DNA of 64,000 nt. Source: Sphingomonas desiccabilis (GTDB taxonomy: Bacteria; Pseudomonadota; Alphaproteobacteria; Sphingomonadales; Sphingomonadaceae). The position numbers and the translations under genes are program-made. The stretch covers positions 124,001 to 188,000 of the forward strand of contig NZ_SDPT01000002.1 in the NCBI RefSeq assembly GCF_004135605.1, written 5' to 3'. The notes under the pieces are model-generated. The model saw nothing but the letters and a program-made list of their open reading frames with translations, searched no databases and was not told the DNA's origin. The stretch's first letter is position 1. Every line of letters starts with the position of its first letter. Positions 60,121-64,000 of this stretch are shown here, piece by piece.

Positions 60121-61427
60121 GCCCGGCGGAGGAACGCGAGGCCGCGATGCAGGCGCTGGCCCGCGCCGATCCGGCCCTGCAGGCGGCGACCCTGGCGATC
60201 CTGTCGCCGGAGCAGCGGCGTGAGCTGCTGCATCGGTGGGAACGCTGGGCGCATCCCGGCCAGCTGCCGACCGCGGAGGGATGGCGAATCTGGCTGATCC
60301 TGGCGGGCCGCGGCTTTGGCAAGACGCGGGCGGCGTCGGAGTGGGTGTCCGAATTCGCGCGCAGCCACCCCAAGGCACGGATCGCGCTGGTGGGGGCGAC
60401 GCTGGACGACGTGCACCGGGTGATGGTGGGCGGCGAGGGCGGGTTGCAGGCGAGCGCGCACGACGACGAGCCGACGCTGTGGAAGGGGGGCGTGCTGCAC
60501 TTCGCATCGGGCGCCAAGGCCTTTGCCTATTCGGCGGAGGCGCCCGAGAAGCTGCGCGGGCCCGAACACCACGCCGGCTGGTGCGACGAGATCGCGAAGT
60601 GGCGCCTGGGCGATGCGGCCTGGGACAATCTGATGATGGGCATGCGGTTGGGCGCGCATCCGCAGCTGGTGGTGACCACCACGCCCAAGCCGGGCGCGCT
60701 GCTGCGGCGGGTACGCACGCTGCCGGGCGTGCACGAGACGCACGGCCGGACCGTGGACAACCCGCACCTGCCGGCGAGCTTCGTCGAGGCGATGGCGGCG
60801 CAGTACGCGGGCACGCGGCTGGGGCGGCAGGAGTTGGACGGGGAGTTGCTGGAGGATGTGCAGGGTGCGCTGTGGACGCGGGGGCTGATCGAGCGGTGCC
60901 GGGTCGCGACCACGCCCGAGCTGGTGCGGGTGGTGGTGGGCGTCGATCCGCCCGCGAGTGCGCAAGGGGACGCGTGCGGGATCGTGGCGGCCGGGCTGGG
61001 CCAGGACGGGCGCGGCTATGTGCTGGAGGATGCGAGCGCCTCCGGACTGACGCCCGACGGCTGGGCACGGGCGGTGGCGGCCTGTGCGGCGCGCCACGAT
61101 GCGGATCGGGTGGTGGCCGAGGCGAACCAGGGCGGCGCGATGGTGGAGACGGTGCTGCGCACGGCCGAGTCGGCATTGCCGGTGCGGCTGGTGCATGCGT
61201 CGCGCGGGAAGTCGGCACGGGCGGAGCCGATCGCCGCCCTCTATGAACGCGGCCGCATCGCGCATGCCGGCAGCTTTCCGGCACTGGAGGACGAGCTGTG
61301 CGGGTTGGTGGCGGGCGGCGGCTACGAGGGTCCCGGCCGCTCCCCCGACCGTGCTGACGCGCTGGTGTGGGCGATGGACGAGCTGATGCTCGGCCGCCGC
61401 GGGCCCGCGTCGGTACGGGGGCTGTGA
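60117..61427 (+). CDS. Terminase large subunit (GTA gp2-like)
   Basis: A 436-residue DNA-packaging motor. The ATPase has Walker A LAGRGFGKTRA (residues 63-73), Walker B AGWCDEIAKW (153-162) and a coupling region VVTTTPKPGALLR; the nuclease domain has VVVGVDPPAS and the late metal aspartate in GRSPDRADALVWAMDEL. GTA terminases are of this headful type and package random host DNA. The GTG start at 60117 has AGGAGG before it; an ATG at 60147 is possible. A reverse-strand gene follows. Confidence 0.9.
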   Translation: MSPAEEREAAMQALARADPALQAATLAILSPEQRRELLHRWERWAHPGQLPTAEGWRIWLILAGRGFGKTRAASEWVSEFARSHPKARIALVGATLDDVHRVMVGGEGGLQASAHDDEPTLWKGGVLHFASGAKAFAYSAEAPEKLRGPEHHAGWCDEIAKWRLGDAAWDNLMMGMRLGAHPQLVVTTTPKPGALLRRVRTLPGVHETHGRTVDNPHLPASFVEAMAAQYAGTRLGRQELDGELLEDVQGALWTRGLIERCRVATTPELVRVVVGVDPPASAQGDACGIVAAGLGQDGRGYVLEDASASGLTPDGWARAVAACAARHDADRVVAEANQGGAMVETVLRTAESALPVRLVHASRGKSARAEPIAALYERGRIAHAGSFPALEDELCGLVAGGGYEGPGRSPDRADALVWAMDELMLGRRGPASVRGL

Positions 61428-61434
61428 GCCTGGA

Positions 61435-61650
61435 TCAGGTGAAGAGCGACAGGGACAGAAGCACGAAAGCGGCGGCGCAGACGCTGCCGCCGATGGTGAG
61501 ATGGCGGGTGGCGGAGCGGGCATAGGGCTCACCGCCGGCGGGGCGGACCTGTTGGCGGCGGATGCGCCAACCGGCCCAGACGAACATGCCGCCCAGCCAG
61601 AACAGCATCAGCGATGCGGGGAACAGGGCGAAGTGTGCGCTTTGCGGCAT
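61435..61650 (-). CDS. Small two-helix membrane protein, antisense to the GTA cluster
   Basis: A 71-residue protein with two hydrophobic segments (LFPASLMLFWLGGMFVWAGW and TIGGSVCAAAFVLLSLSLFT) joined by a basic loop. Its ATG has a strong ribosome site (AAGGAGAG, five bases upstream). It lies head-to-head with the portal gene, 28 bases between the starts, and its stop is seven bases from the terminase stop, so it fills the gap exactly. The in-frame upstream ATG at 61719 lies inside portal. No family recognised. Confidence 0.75.
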   Translation of the reverse strand: MPQSAHFALFPASLMLFWLGGMFVWAGWRIRRQQVRPAGGEPYARSATRHLTIGGSVCAAAFVLLSLSLFT

Positions 61651-61678
61651 TCGACTCTCCTTGGCGGAGGAAGCTATC

Positions 61679-62824
61679 ATGAAATGGTTCGGCAGGAAGA
61701 GCCTGGGTGCGCACGGCACGGCGGGCGAGGGACGGCGGCCGGCGCTGTCGCCGGGCGGATCGATCGCGGCGCTGGGCAGCTGGCCGACGAGCTACGAGGC
61801 GCAGGTGCGCGCGGGCTATCTGGAGAATGCGATCGCGCAGCGCGCGGTGCGGATGGTGGCGGAGGGCGTGGCGGCCGCCCCGGTGACGGGCGCGGACCCG
61901 GAGATGGTGCGGCTGGTGTGCCGGCGCTCGGCGGGCCAGGTGCTGGTGGAGACGATCGCGGCGCAGCTGCTGCTGCACGGCAATGCGTTCGTGCAGCTGC
62001 TGGACGATGGGCGTGGCGGGGTGGGCGAACTCTACGCGCTTCGGCCCGAGCGGGTGACGGTGGAGCCGGACGCCAATGGCTGGCCGGTGGCGTTCCGGTA
62101 CCGGGTGGGGGCGGAGGTGCAGCGGCTGGCGGCGGAGGATCCCCGGGGGCGGGCGGCGGTGGTGCACATCAAGGCGTTCCATCCGCTCGACGATCATTAT
62201 GGGTTGGGGTGCCTGGGGGCGGCGGCGGGAGCGATCGCGGTCCACAATGCGGCGGCGCGCTGGAACAAGGCGCTGCTCGACAATGCGGCGCGGCCCTCGG
62301 GCGCGCTGGTCTATGACCCCGGCGACGGCGGCGTGCTGTCGCGCGACCAGTTCGACCGGTTGCGCGCCGAGATGGAGGCGGGCTTCGCGGGCGCCGCCAA
62401 CGCCGGGCGGCCGATGCTGCTGGAGGGCGGGCTCAAGTGGCAGGCGATGAGCCTGACGCCCGCCGACATGGATTTCAACGGGCTGAAGGCACAGGCGGCG
62501 CGGGAGATCGCGCTGGCGTTCGGGGTGCCGCCGATGCTGCTGGGGCTGCCGGGCGACAACACCTACGCCAATTATCGCGAGGCCAATCGTGCGCTGTGGC
62601 GGCTGTCGATCCTGCCGCTCGCCGAGCGGATCCTGGCGGAGCTGAGCCAGGGGCTCGGCGGGCATTTCGCGGATCCGGCGCTGTCGGTGGACCTCGACCG
62701 GGTGCCGGCGCTGGCGGAGGACCGCGAGCGGCTGTGGGGCCAAGTGAGCGGGGCGGAGTTCCTGACGCGCGAGGAGAAGCGGGCGATGGTGGGCGTGGGG
62801 CCGGTGGTCGGGGCGGGGCTGTAG
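61679..62824 (+). CDS. HK97-type phage portal protein (GTA gp3-like)
   Basis: A 381-residue portal, the ring through which DNA enters the capsid. Typical sequences are SYEAQVRAGYLENAIAQRAV, LLLHGNAFVQLL, AFGVPPMLLGLPGDNTYANY and the C-terminal EFLTREEKRAMVG. It matches the HK97 portal family found in RcGTA-like clusters. The ATG at 61679 starts MKWFGRKSLG; the frame upstream runs into the antisense gene. A long palindromic repeat follows. Confidence 0.92.
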   Translation: MKWFGRKSLGAHGTAGEGRRPALSPGGSIAALGSWPTSYEAQVRAGYLENAIAQRAVRMVAEGVAAAPVTGADPEMVRLVCRRSAGQVLVETIAAQLLLHGNAFVQLLDDGRGGVGELYALRPERVTVEPDANGWPVAFRYRVGAEVQRLAAEDPRGRAAVVHIKAFHPLDDHYGLGCLGAAAGAIAVHNAAARWNKALLDNAARPSGALVYDPGDGGVLSRDQFDRLRAEMEAGFAGAANAGRPMLLEGGLKWQAMSLTPADMDFNGLKAQAAREIALAFGVPPMLLGLPGDNTYANYREANRALWRLSILPLAERILAELSQGLGGHFADPALSVDLDRVPALAEDRERLWGQVSGAEFLTREEKRAMVGVGPVVGAGL

Positions 62825-62843
62825 TTCTTGTGCTCCGGGCTTG

Positions 62844-62926
62844 CCCTTCCGTTTGCTTCGAGCCTGTCGAGAAGCCGCCACAAACGTTGCGCCACCGCTT
62901 CTCGACAAGCTCGAAGCAAACGGAAG
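62844..62926. repeat. Family D large extragenic palindrome inside the GTA cluster
   Basis: Two 31-base arms (starting CCTTCCGTTTGCTTCGAGC and ending AGCTCGAAGCAAACGGAAGG) are inverted copies differing at one position and are separated by 21 bases. The unit CTTCGAGC-TGTCGAGAAG is a common dispersed repeat in sphingomonads (from memory). It would form a very strong hairpin and probably stops transcription from portal. Confidence 0.85.
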
Positions 62927-62935
62927 GGGTGCGAA

Positions 62936-62957
62936 GTCCCGCCTGCGCGGGAGCACG
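62936..62957. repeat. Family A variant with compensating stem changes
   Basis: TCCCGCCTGCGCGGGAGCAC followed by GG. Compared with the usual CTCCTGCCTGCGCAGGAG core, both arms change together so that the stem still pairs. It lies next to the family D repeat, forming a composite element. Confidence 0.65.
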
Positions 62958-62966
62958 GAGGCGGGG

Positions 62967-63128
62967 TCAGCGCGGGTAAGCTGTTGGCAGGGTGCAGGTG
63001 AGGGTGGTGCGCTCGAAGCGGCCGCCGGCGCCTGCGCACTGCTTGCCGCGGACGAAGGGCATCACGAACGCGATCGAGACCAGGGCCGCGAGTGCGGCGA
63101 ACAGGACGATGCGAAGCCGGCGACGCAT
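62967..63128 (-). CDS. Second small antisense membrane protein in the GTA cluster
   Basis: A 53-residue protein with an arginine-rich start (MRRRLRIVLFAALAALVSIA), one transmembrane helix or uncleaved signal, and a short outside part with two cysteines (GKQCAGAGGRF, TLTCTLPTAYPR) that could form a disulfide. It is head-to-head with the DUF6127-like gene, 28 bases between the starts. No strong ribosome site was seen, so it is less sure than the 61435 gene. Confidence 0.55.
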   Translation of the reverse strand: MRRRLRIVLFAALAALVSIAFVMPFVRGKQCAGAGGRFERTTLTCTLPTAYPR

Positions 63129-63156
63129 GGCCGGGACCTAACAGGCGGAGGCGGCG

Positions 63157-63465
63157 ATGGACAATGCGCAGGTGCTGGCGCAGCTGATGGGCCAGGCGCG
63201 GCAGGACGGGGCCGACCTGGCGACGCTGCGCGCGATGGTGGAGGAAGCGGGCGAGGTCGGCGCGACGCGTGCGCTCACCCGGCTGGGGCTGGAGGACGCG
63301 GCTGCCCATGGCGACATGAAGGAGCTGCGCGAACTACTGGCCGCCTGGCGCGACGCCAAGCGATCGGCGGCACGGGCGGCGATCGGCTGGGTCGTGCGGA
63401 TGCTGCTGGCGCTGGTGCTGGTGGGCGTGGCGGTGAAGACCGGTTTCGGCGCGTGGGTGCGATGA
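63157..63465 (+). CDS. DUF6127-type membrane protein of the GTA cluster
   Basis: A 102-residue protein with a helical N-terminal part (about 1-75, with RAMVEEAGEVGATRALTRLG) and a C-terminal transmembrane helix (about 76-96, IGWVVRMLLALVLVGVAVKT). A DUF6127-like protein stands here in sphingomonad GTA-like clusters, between portal and protease (RcGTA g3.5 position). Its stop overlaps the protease ATG. Confidence 0.72.
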   Translation: MDNAQVLAQLMGQARQDGADLATLRAMVEEAGEVGATRALTRLGLEDAAAHGDMKELRELLAAWRDAKRSAARAAIGWVVRMLLALVLVGVAVKTGFGAWVR

Positions 63466-63837
63466 GCGTGCGCTTTGCCGGCTATGCCGCGATCTTCGGC
63501 GTGCCCGACCGGGGCGGCGACGTAGTGCGTGCGGGCGCCTTTGCCGGCTCCGGACCGGTACCGCTGCTGTGGCAGCACCGGGGAGCGCCGGTAGGGCAGA
63601 TCGAGCAACTGGCGGAGGACAGCCGGGGCCTGCGCGTCATCGGGCGGGTGGAGCTGCCGGAGCTTGCGAGACTGGTTCGGGACGGTGCGCTGGGCGGGCT
63701 GTCGTTCGGATATCGCGTGCAGGCGGCGCGGGCACGGGCGGTGGCGCGAGCTGGAGCGTCTGGACCTGGTCGAGGTGAGCTTGGTCGCGGTGCCGATGCA
63801 GCCGCTGGCGCGGGTCCATGCGGTGGCGCCCGGCTGA
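63462..63837 (+). pseudogene. HK97-type prohead protease (GTA gp4-like), frameshifted
   Basis: The start reads SVRFAGYAAIFGVPDRGGDV with PVPLLWQHRGAPVGQIEQL and GALGGLSFGYRVQ, clearly a HK97 prohead protease. After about codon 92 (near 63736-63744) the matching sequence ELERLDLVEVSLVAVPMQPL continues in the next frame to a stop at 63835-63837. One extra base in the G-rich stretch would explain it. The family needs this C-terminal part with its serine (EVSLVAVPM). It may be a sequencing error, a real inactivating change, or a slippage site. Confidence 0.8.
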
Positions 63838-63906
63838 AGGCGCGCAGCTTTGAAGCGTGGTGCGGGCGTCCCGGTGGGGCGCCCTTCTCTTTTTCGGGAG
63901 ACGGTG

Positions 63907-64000
63907 ATGATCGAGACCAAGGCAGACGCGCTGGAAGCGAGCTTTGCAGGCGTGGAGGGCGCAGGGGCCCCGGCGGCGCGGCCGATGCTGGCGGGGGCGG
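63907..64000 (+). CDS. Major capsid protein, N-terminal start (runs off window)
   Basis: An ATG at 63907 with GGGAG eight bases before it opens a frame (MIETKADALEASFAGVEGAG) that runs to the window edge. The position after the prohead protease and the start resemble the HK97-fold major capsid gene (GTA gp5), whose N-terminal part is cut off by the protease. Too short for proof by sequence. Confidence 0.65.
   Translation, partial: MIETKADALEASFAGVEGAGAPAARPMLAGA

Noticed and set aside
62844..62926. An insertion sequence or MITE with target duplication
   Set aside because: The arms form a simple hairpin without a transposase or visible direct repeats at the borders; it fits the dispersed extragenic palindrome class better.

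Overview
The window reads as the chromosome of a high-GC alphaproteobacterium, most probably a sphingomonad (Sphingomonadales). The evidence is indirect: a HemA-type 5-aminolevulinate synthase, the cell-division ATPase MipZ, an RF2 with an SPY recognition motif, an RcGTA-like structural gene order at the right end, and many short dispersed palindromes between genes. There are no rRNA or tRNA genes, transposases or CRISPR arrays. Almost everything is core genome.

Layout. 1-2.85 kb (minus): rpmI, rplT, terminator, a LysE-type exporter, pheS and the start of pheT. 3.07-9.9 kb: an AsmA-family envelope protein, an SPFH protein with a tiny membrane partner, a Tat-exported lactonase-like protein and an exported M3 peptidase. 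9.9-12.2 kb: groES-groEL behind a CIRCE operator. 12.4-16.3 kb: sppA, a GNAT acetyltransferase and two small membrane proteins.

16.6-30.7 kb (all minus) is a central-metabolism block: sdhC-sdhD-sdhA, a ClpP-like gene, sdhB, zapE, mdh, a small secreted protein, sucD, sucA, sucB and lpdA. It covers oxoglutarate to oxaloacetate apart from sucC and fumarase, which are not here. A palindrome upstream of mdh is a candidate operator.

30.8-59.4 kb is housekeeping in short operons: prmA and neighbours; a DsbA-like protein and an M48 protease; rne divergent from an amidase gene and mrcA; prfB with an exported methyltransferase-like lipoprotein; thyA-folA-ribF; hemA; murI; plsY-dprA; panC divergent from mipZ; a J-domain protein; pgm; an ExoX-like exonuclease; a TraB/GumN protein; and a bile-acid/sodium symporter-like transporter.

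59.6-64.0 kb is the left end of an RcGTA-like gene transfer agent (or related prophage) head module: small terminase-like protein, large terminase, portal, a DUF6127-type protein, prohead protease and the start of the major capsid gene. Two small membrane-protein genes lie in it on the opposite strand, a large palindromic repeat sits inside it, and the prohead protease reading frame is broken by a one-base shift. This is the most unusual part of the window.

At least four sequence families of dispersed extragenic palindromes recur between genes. Some form facing pairs where convergent genes meet or where an operon has a gap.
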